Shown piece by piece: positions 19,423 through 27,400 of a stretch of DNA of 64,000 nucleotides; position 1 is the first letter of the stretch; every line of letters starts with the position of its first letter. The position numbers and the translations under genes are program-made. The notes beneath the pieces were generated by a model. That model made no database searches and was not told the DNA's origin. It saw only the letters and a list, made by a program, of their open reading frames with translations. The DNA is from Aquabacterium humicola (lineage in GTDB: Bacteria; Pseudomonadota; Gammaproteobacteria; Burkholderiales; Burkholderiaceae_C), in the NCBI RefSeq assembly GCF_030167915.1, contig NZ_JARGNB010000003.1, positions 434,001 through 498,000 on the forward strand, given 5' to 3'.

Positions 19423-20832
19423 TCAGATGATGCGCGAGAAGCGCGTGCGGCTGCGTTCGACCTGCAGGTACTTGTCGAAGACCATGCCGACGGCGCGCAC
19501 GAAGTACCAGCCGAGCGGCGTCACCCGCAGGCCGTCGTCCTCGAAGACCACCAGGCCCTGCTGCGCCAGCGCACGCAGCTGCTCGAGCTCGGGCGCGAAG
19601 TAGTCGGCAAAGCGGATCAGCCAGGCCGACTCGATCGATTCGTAGACGACGTGGCCCTGGCACATCACCGCCATGATCACCGCGCGGCGGATCAGGTCGT
19701 CGCGCTGCAGCGCGAGCCCGCGCACCACCGGGAAGCGGCCGTTGTGCACCGCGTCGTAGTACTCGGGCAGCGTCTTCGCGTTCTGGCTGAAGGTGGCGCC
19801 GATGCGGCCGATCGCCGAGACGCCCAGGCCGATCAGGTCGCAGTCGGGTTGCGTGCTGTAGCCCTGGAAGTTGCGGTGCAGCCGTCCCTGGCGCTTGGCG
19901 ATCGACAGCGAATCGCCGGCGAGCGCGAAATGGTCCATGCCGATGTAGTCGTAGCCGGCCGCGCCGAGCGCGTCGATCGACGCGGCCAGCATCGAGATCT
20001 TCTGTTCCGGCGCCGGCAGGTCGGCCGCGTCGATGCGGCGCTGCGGCTTGAAGCGCTCGGGCAGGTGCGCGTAGGCGTACAGCGCGATGCGGTCCGGCCG
20101 CAGCACGTTCACCTGCTGCAGCGTGCGCTGGAACGACTCCGGCGTCTGCTTGGGCAGGCCGTAGATCAGGTCGACGTTGATCGAGCGGAAGCTGCCCAGG
20201 CGGCGTGCCGCGGCGATCAGCTTCTCGACATCCTCGTAGGGCTGCACGCGGTGCACGGCCTTCTGCACGGCGGGGTCGAAGTCCTGCACGCCCAGGCTCA
20301 GCCGGTTGAAGCCCAGCGACGCGAGGTGCTGCAGTCGTTCCGCGGTGACGGTGCGCGGGTCGACCTCGATCGAGTACTCGCCGTCGGCGTCGAAGCGGAA
20401 GGCGCGGCGCAGCGCGCCCATCAGGCGTTCGAGCTCGGCATCGGACAGGAAGGTCGGCGTGCCGCCGCCGAAGTGCAGCTGCGACAGCGGCGTGCCGGTG
20501 CCCAGCTGCGCGGTGTGCAGCGCGATCTCGGCTTCCAACGCATCGAGGTACTCGGCCGCGCGCTCGTGGTGGCGGGTGATGACCTTGTTGCAGGCGCAGT
20601 AGTAGCACACCGATTCGCAGAACGGGATGTGCACGTAGACCGACAGCGGCGCACGGGCGCCGCCGACCACGCCGATGCCGGCCGCCCGCTGCTCCAGCGC
20701 GGCGCGGTAGGCGTCGGCATCGAAGGCGTCGACGAAGCGATCGGCCGTCGGGTAAGAGGTGTAGCGCGGGCCCGCGACATCGAAGCGGGCGATCTGGTCG
20801 CCGCGCAGGGGCGGCTGGGCAAGCGTCGTCAT
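19423..20832 (-). CDS. hemN: Oxygen-independent coproporphyrinogen III oxidase
   Basis: This radical-SAM enzyme decarboxylates coproporphyrinogen III to protoporphyrinogen IX without O2. The 469 residues match HemN: RYTSYPTADRF (about 24-34), VYVHIPFCESVCYYCACN with the CxxxCxxC cluster (C72, C76, C79) and HFGGGTPTFLS. I start at ATG 20832, giving the usual HemN length, rather than 20919. Two FNR-like boxes lie in the divergent region with fnr, consistent with anaerobic induction of heme synthesis needed by the NirS and cbb3 enzymes nearby. Confidence 0.96.
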   Translation of the reverse strand: MTTLAQPPLRGDQIARFDVAGPRYTSYPTADRFVDAFDADAYRAALEQRAAGIGVVGGARAPLSVYVHIPFCESVCYYCACNKVITRHHERAAEYLDALEAEIALHTAQLGTGTPLSQLHFGGGTPTFLSDAELERLMGALRRAFRFDADGEYSIEVDPRTVTAERLQHLASLGFNRLSLGVQDFDPAVQKAVHRVQPYEDVEKLIAAARRLGSFRSINVDLIYGLPKQTPESFQRTLQQVNVLRPDRIALYAYAHLPERFKPQRRIDAADLPAPEQKISMLAASIDALGAAGYDYIGMDHFALAGDSLSIAKRQGRLHRNFQGYSTQPDCDLIGLGVSAIGRIGATFSQNAKTLPEYYDAVHNGRFPVVRGLALQRDDLIRRAVIMAVMCQGHVVYESIESAWLIRFADYFAPELEQLRALAQQGLVVFEDDGLRVTPLGWYFVRAVGMVFDKYLQVERSRTRFSRII

Positions 20833-20866
20833 GGCGCCACTTTGACTCGGCGCATGGTCGCCGGAC

Positions 20867-20880
20867 TTGATGCAGCGCAA
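20867..20880. promoter_or_regulatory. FNR-like box (hemN side)
   Basis: TTGATGCAGCGCAA, 8 of 10 conserved positions, is centred 41 bases before the hemN ATG in the divergent hemN-fnr region. Confidence 0.55.
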
Positions 20881-20896
20881 AGCCCGACGACGAGCG

Positions 20897-20910
20897 CTGA
20901 TGACAATCAA
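20897..20910. promoter_or_regulatory. FNR box (strong, hemN-fnr intergenic)
   Basis: CTGATGACAATCAA has 9 of 10 conserved positions. It is centred 71 bases before hemN and only 27 bases before fnr, so it could activate hemN and repress fnr by occlusion. Confidence 0.65.
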
Positions 20911-20930
20911 ACTCATCATTGAGGTGACTC

Positions 20931-21749
20931 ATGCTCGATCCCCGCCCAGCTGACAAGCACACCGCCGCCGTGGCGGCCGCCCACCCCACTTCCACCGACG
21001 TGCGCGATCCGAATCAACGTTCCTGCGAGGCCCGGTCCATGCGCGAGCTGCAGGTCGCCTGCTCCAGCTGCAACCTGCGCGAGCTGTGCCTGCCGCTGGG
21101 CCTGCAGCGCGCCGACATGGACAAGCTGGACACGCTGGTCAGCACGCGCCGGCGCGTGCGCCGCGGCGGCGCGCTGTTCCATGCCGGCGACCCGTTCGCC
21201 GCGCTTTACGCGGTGCGCACCGGCTTCTTCAAGACCTGCGTCGCGTCGGAAGACGGCGCCGGCCAGGTCACCGGCTTCCAGATGGCCGGCGAGCTGCTCG
21301 GCCTGGACGCGATCAGCCACGACCGCCACACCTGCGATGCGATCGCGCTGGAGGACTCCCAGGTCTGCGTGATCCCCTACGAGCGCCTCGAGGCGCTGTC
21401 GCGCGAGGTGGTCGAGCTGCAGCACGCGTTCCACAAGATCATGAGCCGCGAGATCGTGCGCGACCACGGCGTGATGCTGCTGCTGGGCAGCATGCGCGCC
21501 GAGGAGCGCCTGGCCACCTTCATCCTCAACCTCACCCGCCGCCTGCAGGCGCGCGGCTTCTCGCCCACCGCGCTGGTGCTGCGCATGACGCGCGAGGAGA
21601 TCGGCAGCTACCTGGGCCTGAAGCTCGAGACCGTCAGCCGCACCTTCTCGAAGTTCCACGAGGAAGGCCTGCTGCAGGTCAAGCAGCGCGAAGTGCGCGT
21701 GCTCGACGAGGAGGGGCTCAAGCGGCTGGTGAACGCGCCGGGCGTGTGA
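20931..21749 (+). CDS. fnr: FNR-type oxygen-sensing transcription regulator
   Basis: The 272-residue Crp/Fnr protein has the four cysteines that hold the O2-labile [4Fe-4S] cluster: C44, C47, C53 (VACSSCNLRELC) and C146 (SQVCVIPY), with the same spacing as E. coli FNR. A cyclic-nucleotide-binding-like beta roll, a dimer helix and the HTH (TREEIGSYLGLKLETVSRTF, with the E..SR readout residues for TTGAT sites) follow. GAGGTGAC precedes the ATG. It is divergent from hemN and carries its own box. It is the likely master activator for the FNR-like sites in this window. Confidence 0.95.
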   Translation: MLDPRPADKHTAAVAAAHPTSTDVRDPNQRSCEARSMRELQVACSSCNLRELCLPLGLQRADMDKLDTLVSTRRRVRRGGALFHAGDPFAALYAVRTGFFKTCVASEDGAGQVTGFQMAGELLGLDAISHDRHTCDAIALEDSQVCVIPYERLEALSREVVELQHAFHKIMSREIVRDHGVMLLLGSMRAEERLATFILNLTRRLQARGFSPTALVLRMTREEIGSYLGLKLETVSRTFSKFHEEGLLQVKQREVRVLDEEGLKRLVNAPGV

Positions 21750-21773
21750 GCGGCGGCGCGGCCGCGCCGCGGA

Positions 21774-22061
21774 TCAGCGGCTGATCTTGCGCTCGATCGA
21801 CGCGACGACGCCCGCGCGCAGCGTGATGACGGTCAGTGTCTGCGGGTCCTGCCAGTGCGGGAAGTAGGTCCAGGCCTTCTCTTCGGCCTGGCCCTTGACG
21901 CTGCGGATGATGGCCTCGTGGTCGGGCTTGCCGATCTTGAACAGCACCTCGCCCTCGCCCATGCCCTGGCGGATGAACTTGCGCTCGTTCGCATCGGCCG
22001 CCGTCGCGCCGGTGCCGACGGCGAGCAGCAGGCCGAGCAGGGTCGCTGCAAATGGTTTCAT
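21774..22061 (-). CDS. Small secreted protein, BamE/SmpA-like motif
   Basis: The 95-residue product has a Sec signal (MKPFAATLLGLLLAVGTGATA) and GGAAGG upstream. The mature part, with RQGMGEGEVLFKIGKPDH then AWTYFP and VITLRAGVVASIER, resembles the short BamE/SmpA-type fold (GMT..EV...GxP...W.Y). It lacks a lipobox, so it should be periplasmic. Function unknown. Converges with fnr. Confidence 0.7.
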   Translation of the reverse strand: MKPFAATLLGLLLAVGTGATAADANERKFIRQGMGEGEVLFKIGKPDHEAIIRSVKGQAEEKAWTYFPHWQDPQTLTVITLRAGVVASIERKISR

Positions 22062-22175
22062 GGGCCTTCCCACGTGATTGACGAGGGCCGCATCATCGCA
22101 GGAGGCTGAACGGGCGGCGGTCGACGTCGAGTGCCGGACAAGCACCGGACGGCCACCCGATCCGGGAGCACGTCG

Positions 22176-22988
22176 ATGAACACGCCGAGCGCCGCCGACT
22201 ACTGGGAACGTGGCAGTCCCTACGAACGCTACATCGGCCGCTGGAGCCGCCAGGTGGCACCGCTCTTCCTGGCCTGGCTCGGCGCGCCGGCCGGCCGGTC
22301 GTGGGTCGACGTGGGCTGCGGGACCGGCGCGCTGTCGGCGGCGATCCTCGAGCGCTGCCGGCCGGCGCGGGTGACCGGCGTCGAACCCTCCGACGGCTTC
22401 CGGCAGCTGGCGCAGCAGACCCTCGGCGAGCGCATGGCCTTCCTGCCGGGCGACGCGGCGCACCTGCCGCTCGAGCCCGCGTGCTGCGACCTGGCGGTCT
22501 CCGGCCTGGTCCTGAACTTCGTGCCCGACCTGCGCGCGGCGCTCGCCGAGATGACCCGCGTCGTGGTCCCCGGAGGCACCGTGGCGGCCTATGTCTGGGA
22601 CTATGCCGACGGCATGGCGGTGATCCGGCAATTCTGGGATGCCGCGGTCCGCCTCGACCCGGCCGCAGCGGGCCTGCACGAGGGCGTGCGCTTCCCGTTG
22701 TGCCGGCCCGCGGCGTTGCAGTCGGCCTTCGAGGATGCGGGCCTCGGCTCGGTGGCGGTCGCGCCGCTGGCGCTGCAGGCGCGCTTCGACGATTTCGACG
22801 ACTACTGGCAGCCCTTTCTCGGCGGTCAGGGGCCGGCGCCGGCGTATGTCGCGTCCTTGTCCGACGAGCAGCGGTCGGTGCTGCGGGACACGCTGCGCTC
22901 GACGCTGTCGCCGGACGGCCGCGGCTTCACGCTGGACGCGCGCGCCTGGGCCGTTCGCGGCGTCCAGCGAGATCCGCCCGCGGCCTGA
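22176..22988 (+). CDS. Class I SAM-dependent methyltransferase (UbiE/type 11-like)
   Basis: The ATG at 22176 has GGGAG upstream; the 45 bases of open frame before it are probably untranslated. The 270-residue protein shows motif I WVDVGCGTGALSAAIL, motif II GVEPSDGF, DAAHLPLEPACCDLAVSG and VVVPGGTVAAYVWDYADG, typical of methyltransferase type 11. Substrate unknown. Divergent from the small secreted protein and convergent with the cytochrome b fusion. Confidence 0.88.
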   Translation: MNTPSAADYWERGSPYERYIGRWSRQVAPLFLAWLGAPAGRSWVDVGCGTGALSAAILERCRPARVTGVEPSDGFRQLAQQTLGERMAFLPGDAAHLPLEPACCDLAVSGLVLNFVPDLRAALAEMTRVVVPGGTVAAYVWDYADGMAVIRQFWDAAVRLDPAAAGLHEGVRFPLCRPAALQSAFEDAGLGSVAVAPLALQARFDDFDDYWQPFLGGQGPAPAYVASLSDEQRSVLRDTLRSTLSPDGRGFTLDARAWAVRGVQRDPPAA

Positions 22989-23060
22989 TGCCTGCGCATT
23001 CTTGAAGCGCTTCCAGGATGCAGCGGCGCGGTGCGCCGGCGCCTCGCTGCCGCCGCCGCC

Positions 23061-24950
23061 TCAGCGCACCACCGGCAAACCGCGCCGGTTCGCCGGCACG
23101 AAGGCATCGGAGTGGCAATGCGCTTCGTCCAGCCCGCTGGCCAGCAGGCGCGGCAGCACGTTGTCGATCATCGCCACCGAGCCGCAGGCATAGAGCTCGT
23201 AACCCTTCAGGCTGCGCAGGTCCTGCAGCAGCACGTCGTGCACGAGGCCGGTGCGGCCGGACCAGCTGCCGTCGGCCGGCGGCTCGGACAGCGCGGCGAC
23301 GAAGCGGATCTGCTGCGGATGCTCGCGCGCCCAACGCTCGGGCAGTTCGGGCATGTACAGGTCCTCGCGCTTGCGCACGCCCCAGTACAGCGCGATCGGC
23401 CGCCGGATGCCGCGCGCCAGCGCGTCCTCGACGATGCTCTTGATCGGCGCGAAACCGGTGGCGCCGGCGATGAACAGCATCGGCCGGTGGCCGTCCTGCA
23501 GCGTGAAGCGGCCGAACGGACCTTCGATGTCGAGCATGTCGCCCGGCTTCAGGTGCTTGAAGGCGCGGGTCGTGAAGCGGCCGCCCGGCACGCGGCGCAC
23601 GTGCAGCTCGATGCGTTCGTTGTCGTGCGGCGCATTGGCGAACGAGTACGCGCGGCGCTCGCCGTCCTCGAGCACGATGTTCAGGTACTGGCCGGCGGCG
23701 AAGTGGATGCGGGCGCCGTCTTCCAGCGTCAGCCACAGGCGCAGCACGTCGGGCGCGAGTCGGTCGATCGCATCGATGCGCGCGCGGTGGCGCTGCGGTG
23801 CGTCGGCCCCGGCCGGCGGCGGCAGCTCGAGCGCCAAATCCTCCAGCGCCGTCGCGCAGCAGGCCAGCACCTGGCCGCGCGCGCGCATCGCGTCGGTCAG
23901 CGCCGCCGGCTGGTAGGGCCCCGGGTCGACGCGGCCCTGCAGCACGGTGCACACGCACACGCCGCAGCCGCCGGCGCGGCAGTCGTAGGGCAGCGGCACG
24001 CCGGCGCGCAGGCCCGCTTCCAGCAAGGTCTCGCCGCTGCGCGCGGGGAAGCTGCGCTCGCCGAGCGTGATGTTCAGCGCCGCGCCGCGCCGGCGCGGCG
24101 GCAGCCAGGGGGCGGCCAGCAGCAGCAGCGTCGCGCCGAGCACCGCGCCCCACAGCGTGCCCGGGCCCCAGGCCTCGACCAGCGGATAGAGGCCGAGCAG
24201 CCACCAGTCGAGCGCCAGCGTGGCCGGCACGTCGGCCAGGTGCGCCGGACCGCCCTGCCCGATCACCGGCTGCAGCAGCGCCAGCGCCAGCAGCATGACC
24301 GCCAGCGCGATGGCGATCGGCCGCGGCGGCTGGGTTTCGGCCTTCGGCACGCGCTGCACATGCACCCACATCAGCAACAGCGTGACCAGCGGCACGCCGA
24401 TGTGGATGAACACCAGCAGCGAGAAGAAGCGGTCGCTGACGCGTTCGTCGGCGATGACGTTGCGCACCAGGGTGCCGCCGAGGCCCGGCAGCACGTCCAG
24501 CCATTCGAAGCTGGCCTGCGTGACGAACTGCGCCAGTCGGTCCCACGGCAGCATGTAGCCGTTGGCGCCTGCGATGCCGACCAGCCACAGCAGCACCACG
24601 CCGGTCAGCCACGACCAGGCGCGGAAGCCGCGCAGGCGGTCGAAGGCCCAATAACGCATCAGGTGAGCGAGCATCGCGATCACCATCGCGTCGGAGGCGT
24701 AGCGGTGCACGCTGCGCAGCAGCCCGCCAGCCCAGGGCTGGCGCGTGGCCAGCGCCTGCACCGACGCGTGCGCGCCGGCGACGCTGGTGTCGAAGAAGAT
24801 GTACAGGTACAGCCCGCTGCCGGCGACGACCCAGAACAGCCAGAAGGCGATCGCGCCGAGGTGGTACAGCGGGTTCAGCCGGTCGCCGAAGGCGCGGTTG
24901 AAAAGCGCTTCGGCATGCATGAAGCCGGCGCGCAGCAGGCTTCGCATCAT
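23061..24950 (-). CDS. Cytochrome b / 2Fe-2S ferredoxin / flavin reductase fusion
   Basis: This 629-residue protein joins three redox modules. Residues about 20-285 are membrane-spanning and resemble the N-terminal half of cytochrome b: heme-ligand pairs H82-H96 and H183-H197, each 14 apart, and NGYMLPWDRL matching the GYVLPW motif. Residues about 293-375 are a plant-type 2Fe-2S domain (CRAGGCGVCVC, then VLACC). Residues about 385-615 are ferredoxin reductase-like: RAYSFANAP for FAD, GATGFAPIKSIV and YACGSVAMID for NAD(P)H. It could pass electrons between NAD(P)H and quinone or a membrane partner. A homologous cytochrome b lies at 27401-28873 with a different tail. It ends the oxidase/NOR operon but is separated from it by the 251-base palindrome. 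Physiological direction unknown. Confidence 0.9.
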   Translation of the reverse strand: MMRSLLRAGFMHAEALFNRAFGDRLNPLYHLGAIAFWLFWVVAGSGLYLYIFFDTSVAGAHASVQALATRQPWAGGLLRSVHRYASDAMVIAMLAHLMRYWAFDRLRGFRAWSWLTGVVLLWLVGIAGANGYMLPWDRLAQFVTQASFEWLDVLPGLGGTLVRNVIADERVSDRFFSLLVFIHIGVPLVTLLLMWVHVQRVPKAETQPPRPIAIALAVMLLALALLQPVIGQGGPAHLADVPATLALDWWLLGLYPLVEAWGPGTLWGAVLGATLLLLAAPWLPPRRRGAALNITLGERSFPARSGETLLEAGLRAGVPLPYDCRAGGCGVCVCTVLQGRVDPGPYQPAALTDAMRARGQVLACCATALEDLALELPPPAGADAPQRHRARIDAIDRLAPDVLRLWLTLEDGARIHFAAGQYLNIVLEDGERRAYSFANAPHDNERIELHVRRVPGGRFTTRAFKHLKPGDMLDIEGPFGRFTLQDGHRPMLFIAGATGFAPIKSIVEDALARGIRRPIALYWGVRKREDLYMPELPERWAREHPQQIRFVAALSEPPADGSWSGRTGLVHDVLLQDLRSLKGYELYACGSVAMIDNVLPRLLASGLDEAHCHSDAFVPANRRGLPVVR

Positions 24951-25386
24951 GTCGACGGCTCCGCGGCGTCACCAGCCGCTCTCGGCCCTGAGCGGCCGTT
25001 GGCCGCGGTGTGCGGAAGTCTGCGCAAGATCAGGCCGGCGGGGCGCTCTGTTCCGCTCATGTCCCCCGGGCCGGGCTGCATCGATACGCCCCGGGTCGTG
25101 CTCGGCCGGCCCTCCTCCTTGACTTCGCTCCACAGAGCGCCCCGCCGTCCTGATCCGCACCGCCCTGGCAGGCCGTCGCATGCCACGGTCTCGCTTCGAC
25201 CAAGGGCGCTGGGTGCCCGGCGTAGCGAAGTCAAGGAGGAGGGCCGGCCGAGATCCAGCCTGAGGCGTATCAGCGGCGCACGGCCCGGGGGACATGAGCG
25301 GAGCCGGGCACCCAGTGGCCTTGGCGCGCTCGGTGCTTGCATGCATGACCGCATTGGGCCGAGAGCCGCCGGTGGGAGAGTTGGTT
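24951..25386. other. 436-base gene-free region holding a large palindrome
   Basis: No conserved coding frame is visible here; open frames crossing it are unlike any family I know and run through both arms of the inverted repeat. It separates the heme-copper-like gene from the 3' cytochrome b fusion and probably affects how far the operon transcript extends. Confidence 0.75.
25052..25302. repeat. 251-bp nested imperfect inverted repeat
   Basis: Three arm pairs share a centre near 25177: 25052-25073 with 25281-25302 (22 of 22 bases), 25083-25090 with 25264-25271 (8 of 8) and 25101-25129 with 25224-25252 (29 of 29). The 94-base middle has a further short pair near 25136/25204. Transcribed, it would form a very stable cruciform-like RNA. 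It looks like two inverted copies of a dispersed intergenic element or a non-coding mobile repeat; no second copy is in this window. Confidence 0.9.
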
Positions 25387-26796
25387 TCACTTCGCAGGCG
25401 CACGCCACGCGCGCAAGACGACCACGACGAACAGCAGCCCGCCGGCGATGGCCACCGCGCCGCCCAGCCCCATCAACCCCATGCCGAAGACCTCGCCCGG
25501 CGTGCGCAGCACCTGCTCGGCCCCGGCCACCTTGCGCTGCACGCCGTAGCCGCCGGACCAGACCAGGCCGATGATGTGCATCAGCTGGCCCGCGCCGTAC
25601 AGCAGCGGCTGCATCACCGCCAGCCGGCCGCGCGGCGCCTGGCCGCCCAGGCGCGGCAGCAGGTGGAACACCAGCCCCATCAGCGCCAGCGTGACGCCGA
25701 CGATGCAGCCGTGGTAGTGCGCGGGGATGCGCACGTTGCTGCCGTTGATCGCCAGCCCGATCAGTCCGCCGGCGGCGAAGAGGCCCATCGAGGCGACCAG
25801 CGCCGCGCGCAGTGGCCGCGCCTCTGGCGTGATAGCCCGCTGGCGCAGCAGCGCGATCGCCACCGCCAGCGCCACCGGCAGGATCGCCAGCCCGCCGCCG
25901 ACCCGCATGCCCCAGGTGTTGAGGGCACGGTGCGCGGGGCTCAGCACGTCGTGCAGCAGGTAGGCCGCGGGCGTCCCCGCGACACCCGCCAGCGCGATGC
26001 CGAACAGGCCCAGCGCGATGCGGGCGCTCAGCGGCACGCGCGCGCCGGCGGCGTGGGCCAGCCACAGCCAGCCGATCAGCATCAGCAGCGTCCACGCGAA
26101 TTGCAGCGCATGGCCGCCGCCCCAGAACACGATCTCCCAGTAGGCGCGGCTGTCGAGCGCGCGCGGCACCACGGCCAGCGACCAGGCGAAGGCCCCCAGC
26201 GCCACCGCAGTGGCGATGGCCGCGGCCTGCAGGCCGAAGCGCAGCGCGTGCGCGCCGTCGAGCCGGTCGCGCCGCAGCGGCGAGACCAGCGCCGGCAGCA
26301 CCAGCAGCAGCGTGCCGAGGCCGAACAGCCCGAGGCCGGCGAGGAAGAGGCGCGACTCCAGCACCGGGATGTAGTTGGCCATCACCGGCGTGCCGGGATC
26401 GGCGAACGGCGCCAGCGCCATCATGCCGGCGCCGGCGCCGGCCAGCGCCAGGGCGCCCCAGCCGATGCCCTCGTGGCGCGTGCGCATCTGCGAGCTCCAC
26501 AGCAGCCCGGCGATGGCGACGAACCACACCAGCACCGAGAGGTCGACGTGCACGACCAGCGCGGTGCGGAAGAAGTCGGTGCCGGGCAGCCAGGCGTTGA
26601 CCACCGGCGTGCGCGCCAGCACCAGCAGCACCGAGAACAGGCCGGAGCCGACCAGCGCCAGCAGCGCCAGCGCGAGCCAGCCCTGCGCGAGCGCCTGGCG
26701 CTCGACGGGCAGCGGCAGCGCGAACTGCGCCGGTGCGCTGGGCATCGGCGCCGTGCCGGCGAGCGGAAAGGCCGTGGAGGAGGTGGTGGTGTTCAT
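25387..26796 (-). CDS. Heme-copper oxidase superfamily subunit I homologue, probable NO reductase-like
   Basis: The 469 residues form about twelve TM helices. Ligand positions follow the superfamily: H83 in VVHVDLS (low-spin heme, helix II), H229 in FWGGGHALQFAW (helix VI), H282-D283 in YLLHDVLSP (helix VII) and H360/H362 in RIPAHYHGCIVG (helix X). The second helix VII His, a CuB/FeB ligand in oxidases and cNOR, is Asp here, and no Tyr follows H229 at the oxygen-reductase position. Asp at this place is a feature I associate with the gNOR group. It overlaps the upstream gene by ATGA. Electron donor is probably one of the cytochrome b fusions in the operon. Activity is inferred. Confidence 0.78.
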   Translation of the reverse strand: MNTTTSSTAFPLAGTAPMPSAPAQFALPLPVERQALAQGWLALALLALVGSGLFSVLLVLARTPVVNAWLPGTDFFRTALVVHVDLSVLVWFVAIAGLLWSSQMRTRHEGIGWGALALAGAGAGMMALAPFADPGTPVMANYIPVLESRLFLAGLGLFGLGTLLLVLPALVSPLRRDRLDGAHALRFGLQAAAIATAVALGAFAWSLAVVPRALDSRAYWEIVFWGGGHALQFAWTLLMLIGWLWLAHAAGARVPLSARIALGLFGIALAGVAGTPAAYLLHDVLSPAHRALNTWGMRVGGGLAILPVALAVAIALLRQRAITPEARPLRAALVASMGLFAAGGLIGLAINGSNVRIPAHYHGCIVGVTLALMGLVFHLLPRLGGQAPRGRLAVMQPLLYGAGQLMHIIGLVWSGGYGVQRKVAGAEQVLRTPGEVFGMGLMGLGGAVAIAGGLLFVVVVLRAWRAPAK

Positions 26797-27380
26797 TGCA
26801 CGATCAAGCCGCCGCGTTCGGCGTCGAAGTCGATGACCAGCACCTGCGACGGCGCGAGCGTCACGCGGCGCTCCAGCACATGGCCGAAGCCTTCGGCACG
26901 GCCGTCGTCGCGCAGGCGCACCGCGAGCAGCCGCTCGCCGGCCGGCACCACCAGGCGCCGGTACAGCGCCGACGCGCCGTCGTGCGCGAGGCCCGAGGCC
27001 GGCACTTCGGCGCTGACCTGGTTGCGGCCGTCGATGTCGAGCTCCACCACCACCGGCGCGCGGCCGCGCGGGCATTCGACGGGCGCGCGCATGTTCGGCG
27101 GGCGGCGCGCGAGCTCTTCGGCCGACAGGCGCCGGCAGGCCCCCGCGGGCTGGCCCGCATGCACGAAGCTGAGCTTGACCAGCGCGGTGTCCGGCGGCAG
27201 CGGGTGGTAGACCGGCCAGTGCGAGAACACGCCGACGGCCGCCGCGAAGGCGCCGTACAGCAGCCCCTGCCCGATCCAGGCGCGCAGGCCGCGCGGGCGG
27301 TCGGGGGCACGACCTGGCACCGGGTCGGGTGCGGGGTCGGGCGCCGGGGTCGGCGTCGATGAACGCAAAGATTCATCCAT
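26793..27380 (-). CDS. Membrane-anchored periplasmic protein of the operon, unknown
   Basis: The 195-residue protein has a Pro/Asp-rich cytosolic N-terminus, one TM (about 37-57, GLLYGAFAAAVGVFSHWPVY) and a periplasmic domain. That domain holds LVKLSFVHAGQPAGACRRL with two Cys (ACRRL, VECPRG) and a beta-rich C-terminal half (VVELDIDGRNQVSAEVPASG, RLVVPAGERLLAVRLRDDG). I do not recognise a family; size and topology recall FixH/CcoH-type assembly factors. The stop overlaps the start of the heme-copper-like gene, so the two are translationally coupled and probably act in one complex. Confidence 0.72.
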   Translation of the reverse strand: MDESLRSSTPTPAPDPAPDPVPGRAPDRPRGLRAWIGQGLLYGAFAAAVGVFSHWPVYHPLPPDTALVKLSFVHAGQPAGACRRLSAEELARRPPNMRAPVECPRGRAPVVVELDIDGRNQVSAEVPASGLAHDGASALYRRLVVPAGERLLAVRLRDDGRAEGFGHVLERRVTLAPSQVLVIDFDAERGGLIVQ

Positions 27381-27400
27381 GAGGCATCTTCGTGGGGCGT

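Noticed and set aside
25294-27210. Plus-strand open frame across the palindrome and HCO-like gene
   Set aside because: Gln/Arg/His-rich shadow sequence without motifs, antisense to a clear membrane protein.
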